64,000 nucleotides of DNA from Rhizobium aethiopicum (GCF_014197535.1 NZ_JACIFV010000024.1:1-64000), one strand, 5' to 3'; positions 16,788 through 25,021 are shown, counted from the stretch's first letter. A program made the numbers and translations. The notes: generated by a model from the sequence alone, not told the origin.

Positions 16788-18749
16788 ATGCGTTGCTTTA
16801 CCGTTCTTGGACCCTCGCAGACTGGAAAATCAACAGTGGTCGAAAAGCTCGGCTCGTTGGAGGGAACGCCGAGAAAATCCAGCTCCCCTTATGGATTGAA
16901 CCTCACAGAATTCTCCTTTGGAAACGAGGCGTGGTGTGCGTTGGATGCGCCAGGACCCAACGAAGCGTTGGCGCATGTGCAGCACGCGCTTCTTGCCAGC
17001 GACGCCTGCATCCTGTGCGTTTCATCGGCACCCGAGGAGGCTGTGCTCGCCGCGCCCTATCTGCGGATAGTCGAAGCCTCGGGGACGCCGTGCATCCTCT
17101 TCGTCAACCGAATGGACGAACCGAGGGGGCGGCTGAGGGACGTGATCGCCGCGCTTCAAGATTACGCCAACCACTCGCTTTTGCTTCGCCAGATCCCGAT
17201 CCGCGAGGGAGACAGGATCATAGGCAGTTGCGATCTGATTTCGGAACGGGCGTGGCGCTACCGGGAAGGCCAGACTTCGGCGCTTATCGCAATCCCCGAA
17301 AGCGCCGCCGAGCGCGAGCACGAAGCGCGCAGCGAGCTCCTGGAACACCTGTCCGAATTCGATGACTGGCTTCTCGAGGAACTGGTCGAAGATCGCGAGC
17401 CGCCCAGCGACGCCCTCTATGCCATTTCATCGCGGATTCTCAGGGAAAACAGGATCATTCCAGTGCTGATCGGCGCCGCAAGTCACGGCAACGGCATGAT
17501 GAGGCTGATGAAAGCGCTGCGCCACGAGGCGCCGCCGGTAGGGATTCTCAGACAGCGCCTGGCTCGTGCGGGCAATGTCGATGAAAACAAGCTGACCGCC
17601 GTGAGCTTCCATGCCTATCATCGTCAGAATATCGGCAAGACTGTGCTCGTGCGCGCGTTTGGCGAGGGACTGCGGCAAGGCGCAGCACTGGGCGGCTCCG
17701 GCCTCGGCGCCGTGCAGGATCCTGCAAACGGACGGTCCAGCTCGGCGATCACGCCTGCACCCGGGGATGTCTTCGCAACAGTCAAGTCCGACCACTTGCC
17801 CGTCCCGTCGCTGTTGACATCAAACGCGACGGTCGCCCCGCCCGAATGGACCGAGCCACCAACGCCGATGCTTGAAAGAATCCTGGTCCCGGGCAGCGTA
17901 CGCGATGAAAACAAGCTCTCCGAAACGCTGGCAAAACTTTCCGAGACGGATCGCGGTCTTGTCGTTTTGCAGGAGGAAGGTACGGGCGCCCAGCTCGTCC
18001 GCGCCCAGGGCCCGGTACATCTGCGCGATCTCTGCCGAACCCTGTCCGACGTCTTCCACATCGACGTAACTGATCGAACGCCCAGCCCGATCTACCGCGA
18101 GACAATCGCGAAGCCGTCCGAGGTGCACTACCGGCATCGCAAACAGACCGGCGGCGCCGGGCAATTCGCGGATGTGAAGCTGAGCATTCGCCCCAACGAG
18201 CGCGGCCGGGGCTTCACCTTCAGCGAAACCGTCAAGGGTGGCGTCGTTCCGCGCAACTACATCCCTGCCGTCGAAGCAGGGGCGCGCGAAGCGATGGAGA
18301 AGGGGCCGCTCGGCTTCCAGGTCATCGATGTCGGCGTAACGCTGTTCGATGGTCAGCACCATGCCGTCGACAGTTCGGAACACGCCTTCAGGACTGCGTC
18401 GAGAATGGGAGTGCGACAGGCGCTTTCCGAAGGGTCGGCCGTTTTAATGCAACCGATCTTCCGCAGCGAAATTCACATTCCGTCGATCTATTCCGGCAGC
18501 CTCGTCCAGATCGTCTCCGCTCTCAAGGGTCAGGTTCTCGGCTTCGACCGGGATGAAACCGCCAAGGGATGGGACATCTTCCGGGCACTTGTTCCGGGCG
18601 GCGCACTTGACGATCTGGCGCGGGCGCTGCGCTCGGCGACGCAGGGCATTGGTTACTTTTCCAAGACCTTCGATCACTTCGAGGAGCTATACGGCAAGGA
18701 AGCGGACGCCATCGTGAGGGCACACGAGGAAACGGGCGGCGCACACTGA
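16788..18749 (+). CDS. EF-G-like translational GTPase paralogue
   Basis: ATG 16788 has GGAGG seven bases upstream; earlier GTG/ATG starts at 16761/16767 lack one. The 653-residue protein follows the EF-G domain plan. The GTPase has a P-loop GPSQTGKST, a G3-like DAPG, and NRMD in place of NKxD. Domain II is followed by the fourth domain (YRHRKQTGGAGQFADVKLSIRP) and the EF-G C-domain (IPSIYSGSLVQIVSALKGQVLGFDRDE). Effector-loop residues differ strongly from housekeeping EF-G, as in the EF-G-like clade of unknown role. It is not in a ribosomal operon here, so it is not the main fusA. Confidence 0.87.
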   Translation: MRCFTVLGPSQTGKSTVVEKLGSLEGTPRKSSSPYGLNLTEFSFGNEAWCALDAPGPNEALAHVQHALLASDACILCVSSAPEEAVLAAPYLRIVEASGTPCILFVNRMDEPRGRLRDVIAALQDYANHSLLLRQIPIREGDRIIGSCDLISERAWRYREGQTSALIAIPESAAEREHEARSELLEHLSEFDDWLLEELVEDREPPSDALYAISSRILRENRIIPVLIGAASHGNGMMRLMKALRHEAPPVGILRQRLARAGNVDENKLTAVSFHAYHRQNIGKTVLVRAFGEGLRQGAALGGSGLGAVQDPANGRSSSAITPAPGDVFATVKSDHLPVPSLLTSNATVAPPEWTEPPTPMLERILVPGSVRDENKLSETLAKLSETDRGLVVLQEEGTGAQLVRAQGPVHLRDLCRTLSDVFHIDVTDRTPSPIYRETIAKPSEVHYRHRKQTGGAGQFADVKLSIRPNERGRGFTFSETVKGGVVPRNYIPAVEAGAREAMEKGPLGFQVIDVGVTLFDGQHHAVDSSEHAFRTASRMGVRQALSEGSAVLMQPIFRSEIHIPSIYSGSLVQIVSALKGQVLGFDRDETAKGWDIFRALVPGGALDDLARALRSATQGIGYFSKTFDHFEELYGKEADAIVRAHEETGGAH

Positions 18750-18976
18750 AACGTTCGCGCCAATATCTCGACGGCGTGGGGGACAGCATGAGATCGGGGC
18801 CGGTCAGTTCGTGCTGGTTTTCGGAATGCGCCTGAGCTCCGATTTCGCTTTCGAGGATGGGCGCGCCGCGGAACCATTGATTACCTTGCGAAAATTTATA
18901 ATCTGCCGCTCATTACGGTGACCGGCTTGCTTTTCTCCTAAACTACCTTGTCCCACCAATGTGACACTCGGATTTG

Positions 18977-19011
18977 GAGGTTTCGCTGCTATCTTGGCAG
19001 ATGGAAACCTC
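18977..19011 (+). promoter_or_regulatory. Inverted repeat upstream of the TTG-start gene
   Basis: GAGGTTTC (18977-18984) and GAAACCTC (19004-19011) are perfect inverted arms, with an inner CTGC/GCAG pair. The hairpin ends 32 bases before the TTG at 19043. It could be an operator or mRNA structure; there is no further evidence. Confidence 0.35.
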
Positions 19012-19042
19012 TCGGCTGAAAGCCGCGACTTAGGAGCGCCTC

Positions 19043-19456
19043 TTGAGCAATTATCGTGTCTTTCGGTTGCTGATCATACTTTGTATTTCTGCGTGGTGTT
19101 ACCCCGCCAAAGCGGCGGCCTTAAGCGCTGGCAGCCAACCGCCGCTCCGCGTCAAGGAATATGAGCGATGGGTGGATAACCTTGTAAGTGAAGCGAACGG
19201 CAATCCAGCTCTCCTCGCCAGTAAGCTGCAGGCATTTGGCTTTACTTGTACGCCCTCCGATGCCGTACACCTCCGATGTGTTCGGTTCGGTTGCCAGAAG
19301 CTGGCAGGTATGTTTTGGCGAGGAGCTTTGCTGCAGTGGTCCGTCAACGAATTCCAAGGGAAGTTTGATAGAGTCGCATTCAGCTATAGCTGGGCGAAGG
19401 GTTGCTATCCACCGGAACGTGTCGAGCAAGAGCAGAAGCGCTTCGTTTTACAATAG
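19043..19456 (+). CDS. Putative secreted protein with TTG start (137 aa)
   Basis: No ATG suits this frame; TTG 19043 is placed six bases after AGGAG, so TTG is the probable start. Residues 1-25 form a signal peptide (VFRLLIILCISAWCYPAKAAA). The mature part has four cysteines (FTCTP, LRCVRFGCQ, KGCYP) that probably pair in the periplasm. The family is not recognised. The neighbouring downstream gene also begins with TTG. Confidence 0.65.
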   Translation: MSNYRVFRLLIILCISAWCYPAKAAALSAGSQPPLRVKEYERWVDNLVSEANGNPALLASKLQAFGFTCTPSDAVHLRCVRFGCQKLAGMFWRGALLQWSVNEFQGKFDRVAFSYSWAKGCYPPERVEQEQKRFVLQ

Positions 19457-19593
19457 TTGCCACGAGGCGGACGTCCTTTGATGAAAGCAACGGCGTTGCG
19501 ACGCCATAAGGTTTATCGTCCGGGAGTGGACGGAGAAGAACACTTCCGGTGCACGAACTGGACGAAGATGGCGATGTTGATGGGGAAGCTTGA

Positions 19594-19878
19594 TTGAGCG
19601 AAGATCGAATTCAGCTATGGATTGCTCTGTGCATCGTGGGCCCCTTTTGCGCCTACTACTGGTATTGGTTCATCAGGTCGATCATCTTCTACAGTAGAAA
19701 CGGCTTCAATTTCACCGAAGATTTCGGGCCTGAGGCCCACTGGGCCGATCGCGGAGGTGATGATGATTGCGTGTTGATGAAGCCAAAAGAGAAGTTCTTT
19801 ATCGCCGGACCTTCTTTCGTGGTAGTGACCTCCGTTATGTTGATTTTCATAATTTTAGGCCTGGCGGGAACTATTTAG
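19594..19878 (+). CDS. Small membrane protein, TTG start (94 aa)
   Basis: TTG 19594 follows a GGGGAAG ribosome site. Two hydrophobic helices, about 8-30 (IALCIVGPFCAYYWYWFIRSIIF) and 70-93 (AGPSFVVVTSVMLIFIILGLAG), flank an acidic hydrophilic loop. The function is unknown. A 38-codon frame (ATG 19481 to 19597) ends over this TTG and might be a coupled leader peptide, but nothing else supports it. Confidence 0.55.
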   Translation: MSEDRIQLWIALCIVGPFCAYYWYWFIRSIIFYSRNGFNFTEDFGPEAHWADRGGDDDCVLMKPKEKFFIAGPSFVVVTSVMLIFIILGLAGTI

Positions 19879-19952
19879 CCTTGCCGTTTTAAGTCAAAAA
19901 CAGCCGCGTTATCCGACACCTCGCGCAGCCCCTTATATGACGGATGGCGCCC
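19875..19952 (-). pseudogene. C-terminal remnant of an ATP-dependent DNA ligase (LigD type)
   Basis: The minus strand reads GRHPSYKGLREVSDNAAVF and then DLKRQG-stop. This matches the end of the LigD/LigC OB-fold region, where the pattern is R-H-x-S-[YF]-K-G-L-R-E followed by a short tail. Nothing ligase-like is readable upstream of it. A second, longer copy of the same segment lies at 20566-20772 in the same orientation. Confidence 0.55.
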
Positions 19953-20089
19953 CCAGCAACACGACGAGTATTTCATGCACCGAGTCGTAAGCAATGCCAG
20001 AAGAAACAAAAAAGCGGAACTGGGCCGTGAACCTATGCTTGATGACACGTCGAGTGGAAACCGTCATGCAATTCGGCTAGTCCTCGTCC

Positions 20090-20569
20090 ATGCTAAAGTT
20101 TGTAGAACTACAGCTCGGCCAGGGTTGGGTTGCCGAGCCAAATGCCCCCGCGCCTCAGGTTTCAGTTGCGGGCTCCAAGGTCAACGTCTGTTTCCGCTCG
20201 CATAGGCCCGCGCGCGACGAAAAACCGTCGGGTATTCTCAGGACTTTGAACCTATTTTGGAAGGCCGGTCCGAAGTTTGATGAGACATGGGGCACTCTAA
20301 GCTTCATTGGCTGCAGCCGGTGGCGCTGGGACGACACCAACGATCATGAATGGTATAAGGTAGATGGCCATGGTCGCTACAGTGGCATAGCTCCGCGTTG
20401 GGGCGAATTTTATGAGTTAGTTGGCCACGACCCGATCCGCGATGCCGTGCCGTGGGAAACAATCCATTCAGACACCGCTAACTCACGACATTTTCTCTAC
20501 TATTTTCGCGACGAAACGCTTGAGTTCATGGCCGAGGAGTGGTCGTTCATACCTAGCTTGACGGTCTAA
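20090..20569 (+). CDS. Hypothetical protein (159 aa)
   Basis: This soluble protein, rich in Trp and aromatic residues (WGTLSFIGCSRWRWDD, HEWYKVDGHGRYSGIAPRWGEFYELVG), begins at ATG 20090 and ends at 20569, three bases into the opposite-strand ligase remnant. The aromatic-rich beta pattern resembles uncharacterised proteins of plant-associated bacteria, but no family is recognised. It sits between two decayed ligase fragments. Confidence 0.6.
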   Translation: MLKFVELQLGQGWVAEPNAPAPQVSVAGSKVNVCFRSHRPARDEKPSGILRTLNLFWKAGPKFDETWGTLSFIGCSRWRWDDTNDHEWYKVDGHGRYSGIAPRWGEFYELVGHDPIRDAVPWETIHSDTANSRHFLYYFRDETLEFMAEEWSFIPSLTV

Positions 20570-20772
20570 TTTTGGGTTGGTTTGGCGCTGAGACTTTCCT
20601 GTCGTGACGGTCTGGCCCGAGTTCCATGACCATCCTTCTCCTCCCTCAACTCCTTATATGACGGGTGCCGGAGCTTCTCGTCATGCGTCCAGCCTCCGTA
20701 TTGGATCTCGGCGACGAGTTTCGGCTTGATCGCGATCAGGTTCTTGCGGCTTGCCTTAAAGCCAGTTCCGAC
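20566..20772 (-). pseudogene. Second ATP-dependent DNA ligase C-terminal remnant
   Basis: In a minus-strand frame open from 21024, the part from about 20772 reads VGTGFK, then KPKLVAEIQYGGWTHDEKLRH and PSYKELREEKD. These are hallmark segments of the ligase OB-fold domain of LigD enzymes: V-G-T-G-F, the P-K-L-V-A-E strand, W-T, and L-R-H-x-S-Y-K. The ~25 residues normally between VGTGF and PKLVAE are missing, and no nucleotidyltransferase domain is upstream, so this is a deleted fragment. Confidence 0.65.
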
Positions 20773-20955
20773 TGGGAAGGCTTGCGAGGCGGCTTTGTCA
20801 TACCGCCAGTTGATCAGCCATATCTTAAAAGGCAATTGACCCATATGGAGTATTGGCGCTTCACAAGTGCCGGCGGGGAAAACATTTCGGCTGCCTTGAC
20901 CTGCTGAGGGAGGGTTATATCTAAATAAGTAGTCTCCCCCCCCACGGAATACCGA

Positions 20956-21687
20956 ATGTGTAGTCGCGTTTATATCAAAGAATCGCTTCACGACCTCGCG
21001 CGTAGTTTCGCTTTCGCCGGACAAGGCGAGCTTGACGGCTTGATTGACCGCATCCCTCGATACAACGGCTCACCAAGCCAAGTCTATCCGATCATCATCC
21101 AAGAAGCAGCGCCGGGAACCGGTATCGTTGCCCCGGTCTTTGTAATAGCAAAGTGGGGGCTGGTGTCGGCATCTAGAACGCCCAGCGACCGGCGTCTCCC
21201 ATTGGTCGATGTCCGCTGCGAAAAGATTGCCTCACACAAACTCGCCGGACCTGCCTACCGGTCTCGCCGCTGCTTGATCCCAGTCAACGGATTCTTTGGG
21301 TGGAAATCGTCCCCCCACAGCCGAGAAAAACAACCCTATGCTATCGCGATGAAGACGGACGTTTTGTTTGCTCTCGCAGGCATTTGGGAGGTCTGGCGCC
21401 ACCCGGCCGGCATCGATATCCGTACCTTCGCCGTCATCACCTGCGCGCCGAATGAGATGATGAAGACGCTCAGTGAACGAATGCCAGTCATTCTCCGTCG
21501 GCAGGAGTATGAGCGCTGGCTATCTCCTGATCCAAATCCATTCGACCTGATGAAGCCATACTCGGCCGACCTTATGACCATGTGGCCGATCGGCACGGGC
21601 GTTGACAATCTGAAGAATACCGGCCCCGAGATCATCAGCCCGGTCAATCTAGATCCGCAGCGGCATCGGAACCGTCGCCTTAGCTGA
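20956..21687 (+). CDS. SRAP/YedK-family SOS-associated protein with altered catalytic residues
   Basis: The 243-residue protein is a clear SRAP (YedK/HMCES) member. It has Cys2 after Met1, RYNGSPSQVYPIII, YRSRRCLIPVNGFF, ALAGIWEVW and RMPVIL. The family shields abasic sites in single-stranded DNA by linking them to Cys2, with help from an Asn, a Glu and a His. Here those three positions read Asp85 (VDVR for usual INAR), Gly115 (FFGW for F[YF]EW) and Ser173 (LSERMP for xHxRMP). Cys2 could still react, but cross-link resolution should be impaired. It lies next to ligase fragments, consistent with a decaying DNA-repair locus. Confidence 0.9.
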   Translation: MCSRVYIKESLHDLARSFAFAGQGELDGLIDRIPRYNGSPSQVYPIIIQEAAPGTGIVAPVFVIAKWGLVSASRTPSDRRLPLVDVRCEKIASHKLAGPAYRSRRCLIPVNGFFGWKSSPHSREKQPYAIAMKTDVLFALAGIWEVWRHPAGIDIRTFAVITCAPNEMMKTLSERMPVILRRQEYERWLSPDPNPFDLMKPYSADLMTMWPIGTGVDNLKNTGPEIISPVNLDPQRHRNRRLS

Positions 21688-21831
21688 GGGCCGGAACCGC
21701 CGTTCATTCATGGCCGAGGTGTCGGGCAGCGCAGAAGCAAGGTTTTGGTCCACTCCCCTGCCTCTTTGCACATGTGCGGGCCGACCGCTCATTTAAGCCC
21801 CAGCCGGCGTCGAGTTCGGCTTCGCAACCGC

Positions 21832-22881
21832 TCACTTACCAGTTCCGTCTTGTTGCACAGCAGGAAACAACGAGTATTCCTTCGGTGTGATCCGTGTTGA
21901 CAAGACTCGCCCCGCTTTGGCCGGTGGCCCCAAAAGCGAAGACTGTGGTGAGGATTCCAGGAGGCTCTCGCCACGCAGAAGATTCAGCCAGGCCTGCGAC
22001 ACTTTCTCCCCGGCTGTGCCACCGAAGTGGCAATCGTCGTAGCGGTCGTCTCCATCGAGTAACGCGTCAGAATTGACGCCCTCTCGGATACCCTGGCCGC
22101 TTCTTGATAGGGCCAGTTGCGCCCGTACGATCGCATTGTCCGGAATGTGCTCCTTGAAGCCGCCGTTGCTCGGTTCCAGGCATTTCGATGCGATCGAAAT
22201 GTAAACGGGTGCTTCGACGCCGTTCTGACGTAATGTGTCGACCATCGACAGGAAACGTTCCTGATAGGCCTCCCCGGTGGTGCCGTGAACGAGGTCCGCC
22301 TCTCCTTGCACCCAGAGGACGCTCGTTACCCGATAACCGGAATCGTGAAGCTGTGTCACTGTATCGACCAGCATAGGATTGAGGTCCCCGCCTGGCGCCC
22401 ATCGTGCGACCTGAGATCCGGAATATGCGAGAGGTGCGAGGATGACGCTGTCGTTTTGTCCCGATTCGATCAATTTGTTCCCGAGAAGCGTCCAGTACTC
22501 TCCCCTGGTATCGGTCGATCCAAGAAGTGGCGATGCCGCGATGAAGCACCGTTTGTCAAAGGCGTTTACAACGCGCGCGCCATAATTTGACCGGTACCGT
22601 TGTCCGCCGTGGTTGGCCGCGTTCGATTGGCCAAGAATGAGCAAGACAGCAGTTCGATCAGTTTGAGCAGGGCAGGTCACAAGCGTTTTCGATTCATCCC
22701 CGATGAGTCGTTGCTTGTCGTCGAAAGTATAACGGCTTGGAGCCGCAGCCTTCTCTCCGACAACCATTTTCTTCATCGCGGAAAGTTCTGGCCAGGGAAA
22801 GATCTCATGTCTCGCGCTCATGCCGCCGAGAAAGTACATTGCGATCACGGCGGCCCCGCCGACTGCTAGCATTGTACGCAT
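21832..22881 (-). CDS. Exported SASA/CE6-like carbohydrate esterase
   Basis: The 349-residue protein has an N-terminal hydrophobic segment (residues 5-20) for export or anchoring, then an SGNH-type esterase of the sialate-O-acetylesterase-like (SASA) class. The nucleophile block is LLILGQSNAANHG, the oxyanion/Glu block WVQGEADLVHG, and the Asp-His pair is in YDDCHFGG. It probably removes acetyl groups from a surface or plant polysaccharide. The last ~20 residues (from about VLSTRITPKEYS) run through a dispersed DNA repeat that has another copy at 24536-24606, so the natural C-terminus may have been replaced. Confidence 0.87.
   Translation of the reverse strand: MRTMLAVGGAAVIAMYFLGGMSARHEIFPWPELSAMKKMVVGEKAAAPSRYTFDDKQRLIGDESKTLVTCPAQTDRTAVLLILGQSNAANHGGQRYRSNYGARVVNAFDKRCFIAASPLLGSTDTRGEYWTLLGNKLIESGQNDSVILAPLAYSGSQVARWAPGGDLNPMLVDTVTQLHDSGYRVTSVLWVQGEADLVHGTTGEAYQERFLSMVDTLRQNGVEAPVYISIASKCLEPSNGGFKEHIPDNAIVRAQLALSRSGQGIREGVNSDALLDGDDRYDDCHFGGTAGEKVSQAWLNLLRGESLLESSPQSSLLGPPAKAGRVLSTRITPKEYSLFPAVQQDGTGK
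21842..21912. repeat. Dispersed repeat copy 1 (partner at 24536-24606)
   Basis: Conserved blocks shared with 24536-24606 include GATCCGTGTTG, CAAGACT-GCCCCG and CAGGAAA-CA-G. The two copies are roughly three-quarters identical by eye. This copy encodes the tail of the SASA esterase on the minus strand. Confidence 0.6.
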
Positions 22882-23148
22882 AACTTTACCTTTTAATTGT
22901 CATACGGCCGTGTCACATAAAAGTATGGTGGGGTTCTGTAGATGATCAATTGCCTAAACTTACTAACTTGCGAACCTCCCGCCGGGTAACCACCTTCAGC
23001 AATGGTGGACCGGAGATTATCAATCTGGTTGATCTCAGCGCGACCTAATTTCCACAACAAGATTAGCATTTAAGGCTAGTTGAACCGCCAGAGAAACATG
23101 TCATTCTTCTACAAGCCGCGACTCCTCCGGTTGGCGGCACGTTAGTAC

Positions 23149-23186
23149 AAAATGCCCCGTGCGCTTACCTGCGGGGCATTTTCTCT
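23149..23186. terminator. Strong hairpin/terminator between divergent genes
   Basis: AAAATGCCCC (23149-23158) pairs with GGGGCATTTT (23173-23182), followed by TCTCT, and AAAA flanks the other side, so it could work in both directions. It lies in the 326-bp gap between two divergent genes, where no protein-coding transcript should end. It may end a small RNA or leader transcript. Confidence 0.6.
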
Positions 23187-23207
23187 GTATCGGCGCCGGG
23201 CGCTAAT

Positions 23208-23390
23208 GTGATCATTGAGCACTACTGCGAGGAAGAGGGTTGCGGCGAGTGGGGCGGCTTCGGCCACAGCCCCTCGAAGGCGATACCGGTTCACTGGTGG
23301 TGCTGGGAGCATTTTCCTCACAAGACCTACGAGCAGGAACAGGCTTTGAGACGAAAGCTCGAGGTAAGAGAGAACCGACTGAAGTGTTGA
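23208..23390 (+). CDS. Small Cys/Trp-rich conserved-type protein, GTG start (60 aa)
   Basis: It begins with GTG 23208. The sequence has HYCEEEGCGEWGGFG and WWCWEHFPHK. The spacing of three cysteines and two histidines (C-x4-C ... C-x2-H) suggests a single small zinc-binding unit. Similar short proteins with a C/H signature are common in rhizobia. The function is unknown. It lies just after the hairpin at 23149-23186, which may act as an attenuator. Confidence 0.6.
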   Translation: MIIEHYCEEEGCGEWGGFGHSPSKAIPVHWWCWEHFPHKTYEQEQALRRKLEVRENRLKC

Positions 23391-23393
23391 ACA

Positions 23394-23603
23394 ATGACGC
23401 AATCCCGCGCCTTGACCGATGCCGCCTCTGCGGTCGCCGTCGCGAGCGTCTTACGGCGCTATCTCGATCATTTCGTGCCAATGCGGGGAACAAGTCGCCG
23501 TCGAGACGCCGCTGTGAAGGCATTCGACGGCTTCGGGAGCGAACGTGATCGCCGAGCACTGTTGCTGTGTCGTCGGCTGCCGCAAGTGGTCCTAACGGGA
23601 TGA
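23394..23603 (+). CDS. Uncertain small ORF (69 aa)
   Basis: ATG 23394 lies three bases after the previous stop, which would fit a coupled pair. The Arg/Ala-rich product has no recognisable motif, and the opposite strand is also open here, so coding status is doubtful. Confidence 0.25.
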   Translation: MTQSRALTDAASAVAVASVLRRYLDHFVPMRGTSRRRDAAVKAFDGFGSERDRRALLLCRRLPQVVLTG

Positions 23604-23660
23604 TGACATAAGTATAACATCATAGATCACTCAAACCAAAGAAAATTGGCTGGCTTCTCA

Positions 23661-24344
23661 ATGCTGAATAGTCTCGACACCTTCGTGATGAAGCTGATGG
23701 CTCAGTATTCATCAAGGTCGATTACAGCGAATAAGCTAATTATTCATTTTCTTGACTTGAACACCGTAAAATTTCTGACTTTATTTATATTATTGTGGTT
23801 TCTATGGTTTTTTCGAAATAAGTGGAAGTCAGTTGTTGTCGAATGCATCATAGACATGTTCTTCGGAATTGGCATATCTCGATTTATACAACTGTTTCTG
23901 CCAGAGCGTCTCAGGCCGCTGCATTCAGGCAATCCCGACTTCGTGCTGCCTTTGGGCGTTGATCCGAAAGCGCTTGAGCATTGGAGTTCATTCCCCAGTG
24001 ACCATGCCGCGCTGACCTTCGCGGTATCGACAACGATGTGGCGTGCATCCCGACGGCTTGGTGCGGCCTGCTTCATCTGGTCGACGTTCGTGATTTGCCT
24101 GCCGCGCATCTATGCTGGCTATCATTATGCGACCGACATCCTGGGTGGCGCTTTTGTAGGCGTGTGCACAGCCCTTCTGGTTGCACGCCCTCTTCAGAAG
24201 CTATTGATGCCGTCTGTGCTAACGGTTGAGGAGCGCTTTCCAGGTTTGTTCTTCTCTGGTTTCTTTGTCATATCGTATGAATTTGTGACGCAGTTCGACG
24301 AACTGCGGCTCGTCGGAAGGGCCATTCAACACCTCATCTCGTGA
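23661..24344 (+). CDS. PAP2-superfamily membrane phosphatase
   Basis: The 227-residue integral membrane protein carries three phosphatase motifs. These are an ERLRP-LH version of the first (lysine replaced), FPSDHA with the catalytic His as the second, and RIYAGYHYATD with the nucleophile His as the third. Five to six membrane helices surround these. It probably removes phosphate from lipid carriers such as undecaprenyl or phosphatidyl phosphates on the periplasmic face. The first ~250 bases are notably AT-rich for this genome, suggesting acquisition. A TTG at 23646 is an alternative start. Its 3' end overlaps an IS5-type transposase remnant on the other strand. Confidence 0.87.
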   Translation: MLNSLDTFVMKLMAQYSSRSITANKLIIHFLDLNTVKFLTLFILLWFLWFFRNKWKSVVVECIIDMFFGIGISRFIQLFLPERLRPLHSGNPDFVLPLGVDPKALEHWSSFPSDHAALTFAVSTTMWRASRRLGAACFIWSTFVICLPRIYAGYHYATDILGGAFVGVCTALLVARPLQKLLMPSVLTVEERFPGLFFSGFFVISYEFVTQFDELRLVGRAIQHLIS

Positions 24345-24427
24345 TTGCGAGTTCGACGAGCTCGGATAAACGGCACATCCTTCCACTGCAGGCCGTTTCG
24401 GATCACATAGACGAAGCTTGGGCGGCC
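24326..24427 (-). pseudogene. IS5-family transposase N-terminal remnant
   Basis: The minus strand reads GRPSFVYVIRNGLQWKDVP and then IRARRTRNHEMRC-stop. VIRNGLQWKD-P is the conserved early segment of IS5-group transposases. Everything downstream (the DDE domain) is missing and no terminal repeats were found. It marks an old insertion whose deletion reached the PAP2 gene end. Confidence 0.6.
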
Positions 24428-24535
24428 GGCTGGCGAAAATCAAAATCGTAGCAAGCGGAGATTGGCCAATTAAGAAGGCCGAAGCTGAGTTCAACGATCT
24501 CCACGCTGTAACGGAACCTAGCCGGTCCCTGTTTC

Positions 24536-24606
24536 GTTGAGGCAACAGGAAAGCACGGGTGTTCCTCCTGTGCGATCCGTGTTGTCAAGACTTGCCCCGT
24601 TTCGGC
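24536..24606. repeat. Dispersed repeat copy 2 (partner at 21842-21912)
   Basis: Shares GATCCGTGTTG, TCAAGACT-GCCCCG and the CAGGAAAGCACGGGTGTTCC region with the copy at 21842. It overlaps the start of the hairpin terminator at 24594. Minus-strand reading gives VLTTRIAQEEHPCFP, similar to the SASA tail VLSTRITPKEYSLFP. Confidence 0.6.
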
Positions 24607-24617
24607 GGGGCTTTTTT
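24594..24617 (+). terminator. Rho-independent terminator
   Basis: GCCCCG (24594-24599), loop TTTCGG, CGGGGC (24606-24611), then six T. This is a textbook terminator on the plus strand, 250 bases after the PAP2 stop and the only obvious end for that transcript. Confidence 0.75.
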
Positions 24618-25021
24618 CCGGCATCGTACCGGAACCGCACTACGCCCGATCACCCCGCCGTTGATCAGGAAGCGATCGACAAGCTGATCGATCTTGACGA
24701 GACTGCCCGAGTCCACTTCCAAGATCGTTCGAAAGAAATCGCCGAATGATCAGTCGAGCTCATCCTAGGATCTTATCAAAGTGAAGGGTTTTAACACCCG
24801 CGGCCTCATGCCGCCGTTTCTGTTTGAGGCGCCATCAAGCGGACGCGTCCAGCTCGCGAGTTCGACGGGACAGCCTCGATCCACAGTAGGTACGACGGCA
24901 GACATTTAAGTCGCTGCTAATGCTCCCCATATAACATGCTGCGCCGGTCGGGTTTTTCGTCCGGCGTAGCGGCGTGCTCCTGCGTTCATGGATGGTGCAG
25001 TTGAGCCGCCGCACTTCTTTC
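24618..25021. other. Gap with no confident gene
   Basis: A plus-strand frame ending at 24749 (tail AVDQEAIDKLIDLDETARV) looks protein-like in its last 35 codons but has no good start beyond the terminator, so it may be a gene fragment. The rest, to 25021, shows nothing recognisable. Confidence 0.4.

Noticed and set aside
19481-19597. 38-codon frame ending over the TTG start at 19594
   Set aside because: It could be a coupled leader, but has no recognisable motif and no clear ribosome site; listed only as a note.
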